Below, in pieces: positions 24,537 through 37,589 of a stretch of DNA of 64,000 nt. Where the stretch lies: the NCBI RefSeq assembly GCF_020379485.1, contig NC_063448.1, forward strand, positions 12,919,726 to 12,983,725, read 5' to 3'. The translations under genes and the position numbers were made by a program. The notes under the pieces are model-generated. The model was not told the origin of the DNA. It made no database searches and saw nothing but the letters and a program-made list of their open reading frames with translations. Each line of letters opens with the position of its first letter. Within the stretch, counting starts at the first letter, position 1. Source of the DNA: Brassica napus (Eukaryota > Streptophyta > Magnoliopsida > Brassicales > Brassicaceae).

Positions 24537-25975
24537 ATAGCGAACACCGATCAAGGCACTCTTTAAAGTCTCTCATACCACGCTGGGAAGAGAACTGATC
24601 AGCATGAGAGTGCTCTTCCGGGCTAATGATCTCGTTAAAGTCACCAAATACAATCCAAGGAATGCCTGCTAGTTGATGAGAGACAGAACATGTCTCCAAT
24701 TCACTCCACAACAGCCTACGCTCCACTCTGCAGTTAGAGCCATAAACGCAAGACACTCCAACCTCACAGCTCACATTTGGAAGCTTGACAATAGCAGTAG
24801 TTATCTGACGAGAACATGAAATTATCCGAACTGACACAGTAGGGTGCCAGACTAGCCATATCCTCCCAAGGTCCGAGTGATCGTAGTTGCCGTGAAAAGA
24901 CCAACCCGGCAATATAGAACTACAAATAGAATCCGACTTAATAACCTGTACATGGGTCTCCACGAGACCTCCAAAAATGGGTTTATATTTCTAATCCACT
25001 TCCTAAAACCCCGCCGCTTTACAGAATCATTTATACCTCTTATATTCCAACAAAAAAGATCCATATAAGAATGTAAAATTTAGAGGATTAAAGGACCTCT
25101 AGCCCTTGACATTCCTTTTAACTGTTTCTTCTGCCTTCGAGAAATGACCTCAATAAACTTGTCATTCTCTTCGTCTGGGTTATCTTCATCGATCCCCTGA
25201 GTAAGAACTCATGTCTGATACGGGACCAGAAGAGGAGTCATTCGCATTTTGAGACGCAGAATAGGGGGTGAAGTCCACACACAGACCGCCTTCAGCAAGA
25301 TCATTATACTCAGCAGTAGAGGACTTAGAGTGAGGCGTGAACTGATTCCGAGGAGATGATGTTTTCTGAGCCATAACCAAAGGTCGTTGAGAGGTAGGTG
25401 ATCTCCTGGTACCACCCTCTGAATGAGCAGGGGATGAGGTTGCCTTCGCAGTAATCACCATAGGAGGATCAAGCATAGGGGCACCAGCCGGGGTAGCATC
25501 AACCAAAGGTGGTTGAGCCGATCCTGAGGATATTGGAATCTTAGCAGCAGGTGATGGACCAACTGCCTGTTTTACTGCACCTTTCCTTTTATCTTGAGTT
25601 GGTCTGTATTCCATCTTGCTTTTAGTTCCAACGATAGGCAGTAAGCTCTTAACAGGGGCCTTGCCTTTAGCTTTCTCACGATTGTACCTTGGGCAGTCAA
25701 CCGTAACATGTCGTACTGAGTTACAGAGAGTACATGTCTTTGGTGCTGCCTTACATCGCGAGATGGTATGACCTACTTTCTTACAATAGGAACATAGCGA
25801 AGGAAGGAATGGGCTGGAGACAGAGATACGTCGAGTGTCCCCGCTTTCAAACCTTGCATTAACAAACTCTGGCAAAGGCTTCCTGGGATCAATAAAGGTG
25901 TAGACTTTTGCCACTTCGATGTTTGTGAGCTGTTCAGTTGAGGGATGAAGGCAAATAGGGTGACCTACTATGCCA
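24537..25975 (-). mobile_element. LINE copy 3, fragment
   Basis: Matches 15600-16842 of LINE copy 1 almost exactly, then extends about 190 bases further into ORF1. The left edge is cut within the endonuclease region at the CACTA junction; the right edge near 25975 has no signature. Contains 24537-25064 (start of ORF2, with the same one-base frameshift near 24965) and the ORF1 piece. It supplies the ORF1 sequence missing from copies 1 and 2. Confidence 0.88.
25186..25975 (-). pseudogene. LINE ORF1, longest fragment (copy 3)
   Basis: About 260 codons open to the truncation near 25975; residues GIVGHPICLHPSTEQLTNIE precede VAKVYTFIDPRKPLPEFVNA. Two CCHC-type knuckles follow (CSYCKKVGHTISRC and CTLCNSVRHVTVDC), then a basic linker and the Ser/Pro-rich tail. 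The arrangement is that of plant L1 ORF1 proteins (DUF4283 followed by zf-CCHC_4); the DUF4283 part is lost. No valid start codon remains. Confidence 0.85.
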
Positions 25976-26654
25976 TCAATTTACTATATGCTGTTGTCGT
26001 TGTCTAAGGCCATTGATATATTGTTTGCTCTGTGAGGTGTATTAGGCACATCGTATTTTTCATGCTAGAGCTAGATATACATAGTCATAGTCATAGTGCT
26101 ATGTACTAAGTCGGTGGTTTGCGGTTTAATATCATATACCTCACTGAGTAACTTTATTGTTATTTATTTCTTTTTCTTTTTCTTTTTCCTTTCAAACGAG
26201 ACTGACGCTTGAATGATTTGTATTGGATTAGTGTTTTTGGGCTTTTCTATTTTATTTTATTTTTCAGACATGTGAATTTATGTTTTTTATCGATATTTTT
26301 GTATTTTATTCTACTTATTGGATTTAGAGTGTTGAGTTGACTTTTGAAAAAATAATAAAATAAAAATTTTAAAATTATTTATTTAAATTATATTTTGGAA
26401 AATACGAGTGTTACAATAAGAGCCGCGTTGTTAAATCAAAGCACTTACGTAGACGTTGGGGTATATATAATATATATTAATATGTGGAGTACTTTGACGT
26501 CCCACTTGAGTTACATTGACATGGTCTTGATTGTGTAGCTGCATATATAGAACATCTCAAGACTTGAGGTTTATTTCCTAATCCTATAAGAAAAAAAAAG
26601 ACTTGAGAAAACCTTAAAAAGGGGAAACAAAGAGAGAGAAAAGAGAGGTTGAAG
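25976..26654 (+). promoter_or_regulatory. Upstream region of WAK alpha-1
   Basis: AT-rich DNA between the LINE fragment and the WAK start. TATAAG at 26585-26590 lies 70 bases before the ATG and is followed by ACTTGAG and a GA-rich leader (26620-26650). The farther upstream part (25976-26500) shows no gene and does not resemble the alpha-2 upstream region by eye, so expression may differ between the two genes. Confidence 0.6.
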
Positions 26655-29025
26655 ATGAACAAGGTGCATGGTCTGTTTTTGGTGGCTATTTTCATTATTG
26701 CTTCTACAAAGCTGGTTATCGGTCAATCTTTGCGAAGTTGCCAAACTAGATGTGGCAACGTCTCAATCGAGTACCCTTTTGGCATTTCTACTGGTTGTTA
26801 CTATGCCGTACATGCTAGCTTCAACCTCACCTGTAATGAAACAACAAAAGAGCTATTCTCTGGCAAACTGCAAGTGATCAACATTTCTCACAGTGGCGAG
26901 CTGCGCATCCTCAAATCAAGATCCTACACTTGCTACAACAGCACAGATCTGACTGAGGGAACTTTCTACACCACAACTCTGCGTAACTTTACTCTTTCCA
27001 ACAAAAACAGGTTCACTGCCGTGGGTTGTAACACTTACGCGGTCATGACCACAACTATTGGAGATCGAAGCTACTCAACTGGATGCTTGTCGTTATGCGA
27101 TTCCACTCCAAAAGAAAACGGGGTGTGTTCTGGTGAAGGCTGCTGCTACACCCCCGTCCCTAAGAGGCGCAAACGTTTCAGAATCAGATCAAGACGCTTT
27201 GACGGGGAGACGTCTGTTAGTGAATTTAATCCTTGCTTCTATGCCTTTCTTGTCGAAGAAGGTATGTTTAGCTTCTCTCCTTCCCAAGATCTTCAGAATC
27301 TGCGGAATGTCACGGAGTTCCCTGTGGTACTGGATTGGTCTATCGGAAGCCGTACATGCGAGCAACTCGGAAACACAAGCATATGCGGTCAGAACAGCCT
27401 ATGTTTGGACTCTACTACAAGAACCGGGTATAACTGCAAATGTAAAGCCGGTTACGATGGGAATCCATACCTTCCAGACGGCTGTCAAGGTACTATGTTT
27501 TAACATCTTTCTTCTTTTGTGTGTTTATGGTTTTCCTCACACATTTCTTGTTGCCTTGGGACAGACATAAATGAGTGTACTACTAGTAGTAGTATTCATA
27601 AACACAACTGTTCAGGTTCCAGCAGCTGTGAAAACATGATGGGGCACTTCCTTTGTCGTTGCCCATCTGGCTTTGACTTGAATGCCACCAACAATAGCTG
27701 CATGCGTAAACACAAGCCTGAATACTATGGATGGACTCAAATTCTCCTTGGTAAGCCCCCCTCACTTGTTCTTGATTTTATCTTTTTGCAAATTAAAACG
27801 ACTCTCTAATCATTTATGTGTGATGTGATCAGGAACAACCGTCGGCTTCTTGGCCATCCTGCTTGTCGTTAGCTGTGTACAACAAAAAATAAAGCACAGG
27901 AAAAACACCGAGCTCCGAAAACACTTTTTTGAGCAAAACGGTGGCGGCATGTTGAGACAACGACTCTCAGGTGCAGGGACATCAAATGTTGATGTCAAAA
28001 TATTTACTGAGGAAGGCATGAAGGAAGCAACTAATGGCTATGACGAAAGCAGGATCCTGGGCCAGGGAGGACAGGGAACAGTCTACAAAGGGATATTACC
28101 GGACAGCTCAGTAGTTGCTATAAAGAAATCTCGGCTTGGAGACAGCAGCCAAGTAGAACAGTTCATCAACGAAGTGCTGGTGCTTTCACAGATCAACCAT
28201 AGGAACGTGGTCAAGCTCTTGGGCTGCTGTCTAGAGACTCAAGTTCCCTTGCTCGTCTACGAGTTCATTAACAGTGGCACCCTTTTCGATCGCTTGCACG
28301 GTTCCATGTCTGATTCCTCTCTTACTTGGGAGCACCGCCTGAGAATAGCAGTGGAAATTGCTGCAACTCTAGCATACCTTCACTCCTCTGCTTCTATTCC
28401 AATCATCCACCGAGATGTCAAGACTGCTAATATTCTCCTGGATGAAAACTTAACTGCAAAGGTAGCTGACTTTGGTGCTTCAAGGCTGATACCGATGGAT
28501 AAAGAGCAGCTCACAACTATGGTGCAAGGCACTCTAGGTTACCTAGACCCAGAATACTACAACACAGGGTTGCTAAATGAAAAGAGCGATGTTTATAGCT
28601 TTGGAGTAGTCCTCATGGAACTGCTCTCAGGCCAAAAGGCACTGTGCTTCGAAAAACCACAACAGTCAAAACATCTTGTGAATTACTTTGCTTCTGCCAT
28701 GAAAGAAAATAGGTTGCACGAGGTCATTGACGGACAAGTGATGAACGAGTCTAACCAGAGGGAGATACATGAAGCTTCAAGAATTGCTGTTGAGTGTACG
28801 AGACTGATGGGAGAGGAGAGGCCAAGGATGAAAGAAGTAGCTGTACAGCTTGAGGCCTTGAGAGTCACAAAAACAAAACAGCAGTGGTCGGATCAGTATC
28901 CTGAGCTAGAGGTGAATGAGCACTTGGTCGGTGTTGAAATGTTACCAGCACAGGGGGATACTAGTACCACTGGCTATGACAGCATCAAGAATGTGACAAG
29001 ATTACACATTGAAGATGGGCGTTGA
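26655..29025 (+). CDS. WAK: Wall-associated receptor kinase (WAK alpha-1), intact
   Basis: Exons 26655-27489, 27565-27750 and 27833-29025 join in phase to 737 residues, the usual WAK1-5 length. Signal peptide about 1-25; GUB_WAK pectin-binding region from [15 protein letters not shown]; a Cys-rich stretch; an EGF-Ca module encoded by exon 2 (DINEC..., residues 279-335); TM about 338-357 (TVGFLAILLVVSCV); then a Ser/Thr kinase with ILGQGGQGTVYKG (glycine loop 417-422), Lys438 in VAIKK, HRD 533-535, DFG 553-555 and YLDPEY 578-583. All catalytic residues are present and it is an RD kinase. Known WAKs bind cell-wall pectin and oligogalacturonides and signal in growth and defence. The start is the ATG at 26655; an upstream in-frame TTG is not a plausible start. 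Followed by beta-1 on the same strand. Confidence 0.95.
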
Positions 29026-29746
29026 TATATTTGTCAGTCCAGCTCTCACAAAATCACTTGTATCTCTTTTGTTTGTGAAAAAAAAAAAGTCATTTCTTTA
29101 ATGCTTCCTCTTATGTCCTCCAAAACATTTTCTAAAAATAGAGTATCAAACATGAAGTTCAAGAACATGTATGATTCGAGAGATTCTTGTAGATAATCTA
29201 TAACCATGTTGATAATTCATCTTCTTTCCCGTAGTCTGCCAAAGTCATCAAATTAACAGTCTATTGTCAAGTTCTATTACGATTAGAGTGCAATTTTCAT
29301 ATTTGAAAAATAATATGGTCACGTTAGAAATTCCTAGTAACTATATCAACCAGCTTAACCTTTGAATAGTAAGAAAATAAAGTCACTGTTAACAAAACCA
29401 AATTGGTTTCCTCATAGTGAGGAAACGAACAAGATATCGAAAAAAAGATGAGAGGATCGGTACCTGAAGTTGTCACTATTAAACCTAAGCAAAGGGACAC
29501 GTGGGATCTTTATATGGTGGAGAAAGAAGCACAATATAATGTTCTCATTTACGTGTTACATTAACATTGGCATGGTCTTGTTGAATTTTATTATTGCAAT
29601 TTCGGGAAAATGAGTGAAGATATCATTTCATGTACATGGGTTTCTTATAAGAACATGCCTCAAGTAGATGAAATAAGTAAAACTCAAAAGAAGAACACAG
29701 ATAGAGAGAGAGAGAGAGAGAAAGAACAGAGGTCGAATCGTAGAAG
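29026..29746 (+). other. Spacer between WAK alpha-1 and beta-1
   Basis: 720 bp holding the 3' UTR of alpha-1 and the promoter of beta-1. It is homologous along most of its length to 47222-47982 between alpha-2 and beta-2 (for example TTTGAATAGTAAGAAAATAA and the segment around TCATTTCATGTACATGGG), showing that the two gene pairs arose by duplication of a unit. No extra gene seen. Confidence 0.8.
29646..29653 (+). promoter_or_regulatory. TATA box of WAK beta-1
   Basis: TATAAGAA 101 bases upstream of the ATG, followed at a short distance by CTCAAGTAG and a GA repeat (29703-29722). The same TATAAGAA plus CTCAAG arrangement precedes alpha-2 (44674), beta-2 (47904, GACTCAAG) and both exon-1 fragments (11915, 32109). 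Confidence 0.6.
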
Positions 29747-30719
29747 ATGAAGGTGCATGGTGTGTTCTTGGTGGCTGTTTTCTTCTACCTTACGCATACA
29801 CAGCTGGTCAAGGGGCAATTTCAACCTCACGAGGGTTGCCAAACTAGATGTGGTGAGGTTGAAATCAAGTACCCTTTTGGCATTTCTTCAGGTTGTTACT
29901 ATCCCGGAGATGATAATTTCAATATCACCTGTAAGGAAGATAGGCCACGTATAGGCTACATTGAAGTGCAAAACTTTTATCCCAACGGCCAGATTCAAGT
30001 TTTGCTTAATTCTACCATTCATTGCGAAGGAAAGCAAAATATATCCTCTAACGATTTTACACTGGGTAATTATTCTATCTCCACCAACAACAAGCTTACT
30101 TTAGTAGGCTGTAATGCTTTGGCAATTCTGGTCACTTCTGGAAATAAACTTTACGCAACTGTATGCATATCAGCATGCGAATCTCCAACAGCCGCAGATG
30201 CAAAATGTGACGGTGAAGGTTGCTGCACGACAGATATCTCTGACGAATTGAATAACTATTTGGTCGAAGTTGGATCAACTCGCTTGCAGTTGTCGAACCA
30301 GACTTCTTCAGTGCATCATTTTGATCCTTGCGTCTACTCTTTTCTTGTTGAAGAAGGTAAGTTTAACTTCAGTTCTCCAGAAGATCTTAAGAATCTGCGG
30401 AATGGCAAGAGGTGGGAACAGTACATGTTTTACTTCTAATAATAGAACCGGGTATATCTGCACATGTAATGATGGTTATGATGGGAATCCATACCTTTCA
30501 AATGAACACCGTTGCCAAGGTACTAATTCATATTTTTTTATTTTTTTATTTTTTTATTTTTTTTATTGTTAATTGTTTTACTCATACATTTCTTGTTGCT
30601 TCTTGGCATCTTTTTCTTTGGAGCAGACATCAATGAATGTACTTCTGGTAAGCATAACTGTCCATATCGAGCCACTTGTAGCAACAAGGTTGGAGGCTTC
30701 GACTGTAAGTGCAAGACAT
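29747..30719 (+). pseudogene. WAK: WAK beta-1 pseudogene, 5' part
   Basis: Starts ATG at 29747 with a good signal peptide (MKVHGVFLVAVFFYL) and a full GUB_WAK region. In exon 1 about 100 bases are missing after LKNLRNG (the FPVLLDWSIG to ICGEN segment), which shifts the frame to a stop at 30437-30439. The exon end at 30519 and the exon-2 start at 30627 (DINECTSGKHNC) are still recognisable. Exon 2 is cut at about 30719 by the duplicated block. A decayed kinase piece at 38403-38652 is the likely 3' remainder. No functional product is possible. Confidence 0.9.
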
Positions 30720-31770
30720 CAATCAAATATCTATTCCTGCTCCCTCCATGTTCCTTGGGATCGATAGAGAGATGAAAAACATAATCTCAGCTAGGAGACA
30801 GATCAAGGCTTTCTCCTCGCTTATGGTTATGTGGATACGTTAAGCTAGTGCTTGTAGGTTTAAAATGGTGATTCATCTTGTTTTTATTCTTTTTGCCAAG
30901 ATGACTCAAACTTAGATCTTTTTGTAAAATCTTTTATTCATTTTTATGATATTTACAATTTAACAAAAAAAAACTTTGTAGATATTATATTCACTATAAG
31001 ACAAAAACATGAAGTAAACCAGAAAAAATTCAAACTAATATTTATATCCACTAAACTAACTAATTTAATTTTATGTGTCAGTGTTTAATCAGTAATAAGT
31101 GTGTCAATGGTTTGTTAATGTATACACATTTACTTATGATAAATCAGAGTTATTTTATACATGCAATTTTAATTATATAGAACTGAAACTTGGTCTTATT
31201 GGAAGCAAAAATATAGTAAAGTTATAAACCAAGAGCATAGCTGACTTTTCCTTATAAGTAAGGTTAACATCGTCATTTAATTTCTGAACCTATAATTCCG
31301 ATGGAGGGGCATGAGGCAAAAATAATTTATTTTATATCAAACAATAGTATTAATTTTTTTTAATATGAACTAGAAAATATTTCTATTTTAAATTCTGACA
31401 TTATATTTAAGAAAAAAGTAATCTTATGAAAATTAATGGCAAAAATTAAATTTTGGTTACAACTGAATTTTTTATATATAAACTCAAATTATATACAGAA
31501 AAGTGTTTTCGACATTTAAAAAATAACGAAAAAGAAATTCATATCCGCAACAACTAAACAAAAATGATAGTATTATTAAAAAGTATTACTATGGTTTTTC
31601 AATTATCATATTATCATTTTAATTGTATGATTATTATGAATATGGGGTCTCCAAAATGTACTGACGTGATAGGGGGCCTGAGGCCAATGCCTCAAAATAA
31701 TAAGGTGACCACGACTCGGATCTTCTACATGTCTCTTCTTTCCTTAATATTCTTTTTTTTTCAAAGAAAA
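30720..31770. other. Noncoding left part of the block, copy 2
   Basis: Same AT-rich sequence as 10518-11576, with GGGGCATGAGGC near 31306 and GGGGGCCTGAGGCC near 31673. Nothing coding recognised. Confidence 0.5.
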
Positions 31771-32449
31771 CAAAATATCAAGGAAAGAAGAGAAGATAGA
31801 TAACTGAGGGTTGACGAAGAAGAAGGACTTGTACTAGTTGACCAATGTCTAATGGTTTTTCTATTCAATAATCATATAATTAATCAAATATAGCCTGAAT
31901 TTATATACCATTTCTTCAGATTTTTAAGATTCCTTGGACCTAGCAACCGTTGTAATCTTTGTATACAACCAAAACTAAAAATGAAGTTCCTATCAAACGT
32001 AGCCGTTGGGTTGGGGTACTTGAACGTCGTCCTTACGTTACCACTGAAATGGTCCTGTCTGTATACCTGGATTAGAAAGTGTCTGCGAGTAAAGACGGAA
32101 ACATCTCCTATAAGAAATCAAACACCTCAAGGGAGATGAGAAAACACTCCAAAATAAGAAGAAAAAAAGAAAGAAAGAGAGAAGAATGATGATGGTCTGT
32201 TCTTGGTAGCCATTTTCTCTATTGCTTTATACACAGCTGGTTAATGGTCACTCTTTGCGAGGTTGCCAAACAAGATGTGGCAACGTCTCAATCGAGTACC
32301 CTTTTGGCATTTCTACTGGTTGTTACTATGCCGGACATGATAGCTTCAACCTCACCTGTAATGAAACAACAAACAAGCTATTCTCTGGCAAACTGCAAGT
32401 GATCAACATTTCTCACAGCGGCAGAGCTCCGCATCCTCAAGTCTTAGTG
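31771..32449 (+). pseudogene. WAK: WAK promoter and exon-1 fragment, copy 2
   Basis: Duplicate of 11577-12255, with TATAAGAA at 32109-32116, the same damaged start and the same extra T, ending near 32449. The defects are identical in both copies, so the fragment was already broken before the block was duplicated. Confidence 0.88.
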
Positions 32450-32697
32450 ATTGCGGGGATACAGTGTGGACTATCGTACTACCGCCGCTAGGTTATATAC
32501 ATATATACGTATACAGAAATTGCGGAACATATAGAGTAACTATGTACTATATATATGCTGTTTTTTTTTGCCAAATATTTGAATATCATATAAATATGAA
32601 ATTGTTTTGTAAACTTTACAAAATTTGAAAACTAAAAGAGGTTCACCTCGGCAAAAAGAATAAAAACAAGGTGAAGCTCATTTTACAAAAAAGATTC

Positions 32698-35600
32698 CTA
32701 GTCATTCCTCAGCCATGATAGCATGAGAGTCTCGAAACTCTTTTTGTGCGGTTTCCTCAATATTGTGTCCCTGATATTACGGTCTATAAGCTTGCAAATC
32801 GTTCTTGGGGTAGACGAGATTCCGTCGTGTAGTCTCTTGTTCCTTTCAGCCCAGATATGGTAGATAGTTGCATGGGCAACAAGTCTCTTTAGTATTCGAG
32901 GAACATGAGAATTGGTGATGGATAACCATTCTATGAAGGCGGTCCAAGACATAAAACAAGAATGAGAATAACCGAGCCTTCTGAGAATCAGTTCCCATAT
33001 CTGTTCACTTACCTCGCAGCGAAGCAGGAGGTGATCTCTAGACTCTGGAGCAGAGTCGCAGAGACAGCAATTCGGGGAGGTACCAAGTCCCCAGCTGAAT
33101 AGGCGAGCACGGGTGGGCATTCTGTCATGTTGAGCAATCCACATGAGGAAAGCATGACGTGGAGTACATGATTTGAACCAAACACTGTCAGCCCAAGTTA
33201 CAGTCGGTGCTCTGTTTCTGATCGTCTCCCAAGTTCGAGAGGCTGAGAATTTGGATAGTGGGTCTTCTTCAATCATCCAAACAAATTCATCACATGCTTG
33301 AGACTATGATGGGAGTGGAATACCCGTTAGATGATAGTGCAGGCTCTCTGCCTCCGGTGACCTTGCTCCTCTGAGATTCCAGCCTGTCTCATTGCACGCG
33401 TCTGCCACAGAAGCAAATAGAGGTATAGAGAGCTGTCGAGGGCCACCGGTTCCGAACAGATTAATAAGCCGGCCAAGGGGAGACCAATCATCCCACCAGA
33501 AGCTGATGTTCTGTCCATTACCCAAATCTGCTTTTAGAAAATCTGAAGCAAGAGGTCGTAGGTTGAGAAGTGATCTCCACGTCCACGATCCTACCTTCTT
33601 AGCATCAAGACTCCACAGGTTCTCACTGCCAATTTTGTACTTTCTGATCCAAGAAGCCCAGAGAGAAGGATTTGGAGCATAGAGCATCCAAATGAGCTTC
33701 AAACAGAGTGTCTTGTTCCAGGCAGTGAGATCCCTCAATCCCAATCCTCCTTCACGTTTGGGGAGAGAAACTGTATCCTAAGCAATTTTTGCAACTCCCT
33801 TGGTAGTAATGTTACCAGTCCATAAGAAGCGAGAGCATAAGCTTTGGATCTGTTTAATGCAACCTTTAGGCAGGATGAAAGCTGATGTCCAGAAATTAAT
33901 TGTTCCATATATGACTGAAGAGATCAACTGAGCTCTCCCTGCGTAAGACAGCTTTTTTGAAGACCACGCAGTGAAGTTTGCAGAGATCTTCTGGATCAGC
34001 GGTCTATACTCTGCAAGTCTCAGTTTCCGATGCATAAGAGGAAGGCCCAAGTAACGGACTGGCATTGAACAGAGACTGAAACCGAGACCTTTGAGGTCAT
34101 TAGTTTCATCTTGGTTCAAGCCTCCTACAAATAATTCTGTCTTTTTCTTATTCATACGTAGACCAGACCAGGTTGCAAACACGTCCATAGTCTCAACAAT
34201 ATTCAGCAAAGACTTCTTCTCACCATCAAAGAATATCATGATATCATCAGCGAAGGCTAGATGAGTTACCTCAGGATCAGCCGTCTTTGGATGAAACCCA
34301 ATGTCCCCAGCTCGATATCTTGCATTAAGCATTTGGGAGAACACTTCCAAGGCGATGACAAAAAGGTAAGGTGACAAAGGATCACCTTGGCGGAGACCTT
34401 TTGTTCCTTTGAAATACCCACATAGTTCTCCATTTATAGAGATAGAGAACCTGGTTGTAGTGATACATTGAGCTATGAGCCTCCGGAAGTGAGATGGAAA
34501 GCCTAGAGCTTCAAGTGTGTTAAGAACGAAGTCCCAGTTTATAGAATCAAACGCTTTCTGTAAGTCTACTTTCAGCATGCAGCGTTTTGATATGTCCTTC
34601 CATTTATACCCAGCCACCAACTCTGTCGCAAGGAGCACATTTTCAACCAAGAGGCGGCCCGGAACAAAAGCTGACTGCGCAGCGGAGATAAGTTGAGGCA
34701 GAGCAGATTTGATCCGATTGGCAAGAAGTTTAGAAGCCACTTTGTACACAGTATTGCAACACGAAATAGGCCTAAACTCTGTCATTCTATTAGCATTTGG
34801 CTTTTTTGGAATAAGAGCTATGATTGTAGCATTCCATTGTTGCAATAGGCGACCCGTTGTCAGGAATTCCTTCACTGCCGCGATCATTTCCTTCCCTACA
34901 ATGCTCCAATTAGCTTTGAAGAACTCAGCAGGATAACCATCCGGGCCAGGGGCCTTAGAATCTGGAAGAGAGAGGAAAGCTGACTGGATATCCAAATCTG
35001 TAAACTCTGCTGCCAAGTGCATAACAGCCTCAGGAGAACAACGTAGAGGTAGGTAAGTGGCTATAGTGGCTGGAGAAGGCGCTGTTGGGTTTGATATGCC
35101 ACCAAGTAGCGTGGAGTAGTAGTCCACTGCATGAGTCTTAATGTCCTCCAGTTGATCAATGACACCTCCATCCCTGTCCAGCAGCATTATGATTTGATTC
35201 TGAGCTTGCCTTGATCTGATCAAACGATGATAGTGAGCAGTATTGGAGTCACCATTCGCAGACCACTGTACTCGGGATCGTTGCTTCAAGTAGGAATCCT
35301 CCGCTTTTGCCAAGGCATGCCAATGTAGGTGGGGCTTTCTTTCTGTTTCAGCTGCAGTAGGGGATGGGTTAGAGAGAGCCATATCTTGAGCGATGCATAG
35401 CTCGGAAAATGCCTCCTCCACTCTTTTCTCCAGTTGAGAGTAGTGTTCCCTTCTGAAGGTTTTGATTATTCCTTTAAGCTCTTTTAGTTTCTTGGAAACT
35501 CGAAGTTGATTTGTACCGCTGAAGTTGAAGGAGTTCCAACAGTTTCCCAAAAGAGCCGCAAAATCCTCATGCTGATTGAGATGCGCGAAGAACTTAAACG

Positions 35601-36323
35601 GTCGTTTTTGCTTAGGCTTGTGCTGATCCAGAAATGTACAGCACGGGCTGTGATCAGAAATACCTGGCACACCAAATATGCCTATAGATTCTGGAAATTG
35701 CTGAAGCCATGCTGCGTTAGTAAGAATTCTATCCAGCTTTTTAGACACATGGCCATTAGACCAAGTGAATGAGCTTCCAGAATAAGGTAGATCAAATAGC
35801 GAACACCGATCAAGGCACTCTTTAAAGTCTCTCATACCACGCTGGGAAGAGAACTGATCAGCATGAGAGTGCTCTTCCGGGCTAATGATCTCGTTAAAGT
35901 CACCAAATACAATCCAAGGAATGCCTGCCAGTTGATGAGAGACAGAACATGTCTCCAATTCACTCCACAACAGCCTACGCTCCACTCTGCAGTTAGAGCC
36001 ATAAACGCAAGACACTCCAACCTCACAGCTCACATTTGGAAGCTTGACAATAGCAGTAGTTATCTGACGAGAACATGAAATTATCCGAACTGACACAGTA
36101 GGGTGCCAGACTAGCCATATCCTCCCAAGGTCCGAGTGATCGTAGTTGCCGTGAAAAGACCAACCCGGCAATATAGAACTACAAATAGAATCCGACTTAA
36201 TAACCTGTACATGGGTCTCCACGAGACCTCCAAAAATGGGTTTATATTTCTAATCCACTTCCTAAAACCCCGCCGCTTTACAGAATCATTTATACCTCTT
36301 ATATTCCAACAAAAAAGATCCAT
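32698..36323 (-). pseudogene. LINE ORF2 (copy 2)
   Basis: Same product as copy 1, with the one-base frameshift near 36224 and the TAG at 33304-33306. It has an added nonsense change at 33777-33779, splitting the RT/thumb region (36222-33778) from a 146-codon piece (33744-33304) and the zf-RVT domain (33276-32698). FADDIMIF and the endonuclease motifs remain. A few amino-acid changes relative to copy 1 (for example Cys to Gly after NFS, Gly to Cys before SMPVRY). Confidence 0.92.
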
Positions 36324-36444
36324 ATAAGAAGGTAAAATTTAGAGGATTAAAGGACCTCTAGCCCTTGACATTCCTTTTAACTGTTTCTTCTGCCTTCGAG
36401 AAATGACCTCAATAAACTTGTCATTCTCTTCGTCTGGGTTATCT

Positions 36445-37036
36445 TCATCGATCCCCTGAGTAAGAACTCATGTCTGATACGGGACCAGAAGAGGAGTCAT
36501 TCGCATTTTGAGACGCAGAATAGGGGGTGAAGTCCACACACAGACCGCCTTCAGCAAGATCATTATACTCAGCAGTAGAGGACTTAGAGTGAGGCGTGAA
36601 CTGATTCCGAGGAGATGATGTTTTCTGAGCCATAACCAAAGGTCGTTGAGAGGTAGGTGATCTCCTGGTACCACCCTCTGAATGAGCAGGGGATGAGGTT
36701 GCCTTCGCAGTAATCACCATAGGAGGATCAAGCATAGGGGCACCAGCCGGGGTAGCATCAACCAAAGGTGGTTGAGCCGATCCTGAGGATATTGGAATCT
36801 TAGCAGCAGGTGATGGACCAACTGCCTGTTTTACTGCACCTTTCCTTTTATCTTGAGTTGGTCTGTATTCCATCTTGCTTTTAGTTCCAACGATAGGCAG
36901 TAAGCTCTTAACAGGGGCCTTGCCTTTAGCTTTCTCACGATTGTACCTTGGGCAGTCAACCGTAACATGTCGTACTGAGTTACAGAGAGTACATGTCTTT
37001 GGTGCTGCCTTACATCGCGAGATGGTATGACCTACT
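36445..37036 (-). pseudogene. LINE ORF1, C-terminal part (copy 2)
   Basis: Same sequence as 16251-16842: one knuckle plus the Ser/Pro-rich tail, with no start codon, cut at 37036 by the filler and the Copia gag fragment. Confidence 0.85.
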
Positions 37037-37047
37037 TTCTTACTGAG

Positions 37048-37497
37048 TTACAGATGATATCTCGCCATCGAGTCACCATCTTGCCTCATCAGTTCAATTC
37101 TCTGACGAAGCTGTCGGATCCTCAAGTCGACGCTCGGGACGAATATCATACGAAGATCCTCCCAAGCTTTATGCGCCGTCTCCGCGTAACGCACATAGTC
37201 TTGTAAGCTTTTGCTCATGGAACTCATCATCCACAACTTGACCCTCGCGTTGCACACGTTCCATGGTTGATATAGCGGCGAGGAAGGCTCAGTTAACACG
37301 ACGGTACCGTCAATGAACCCTGTTTTGTTCTTGCTTCGAAGGAAACCGAGAAAATGTTTCTTCCAGATGAAGTAGTTGTCGTCTGCTTGGCTGAGTATAA
37401 CCATAGGGAGATTTTCGTTAGGTTGATAATCTGGATCGACATAGTAGGGAGATTCTGGATCGAGTTCGGGAGATAGGCTCATCATACTTTCCGCCAT
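37048..37497 (-). pseudogene. Copia gag N-terminal fragment, copy 2
   Basis: Identical 149-codon frame to 16854-17303, from MAESMMSLSPELD to MARYHL. Only the N-terminal gag of a retrotransposon unlike Copia-1 and Copia-2. Confidence 0.82.
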
Positions 37498-37589
37498 TGT
37501 AGCTGTTCTCTGAGCTCTGTATAGTGTTTGTTTATCTTTTCTAGAGATTTGCTTTTATCTCGCTACGGTTGGTAAAAGATAATGATTTA

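Larger units (their letters stand above)
32559..37036 (-). mobile_element. LINE (L1-type) copy 2, 5'-truncated
   Basis: Duplicate of 12365-16842 within the second block, with the T-run (poly(A) end) at its left and the same truncation and filler at its right. It arose by DNA duplication, not by a separate retrotransposition, because flanking sequence is copied with it. Confidence 0.9.
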
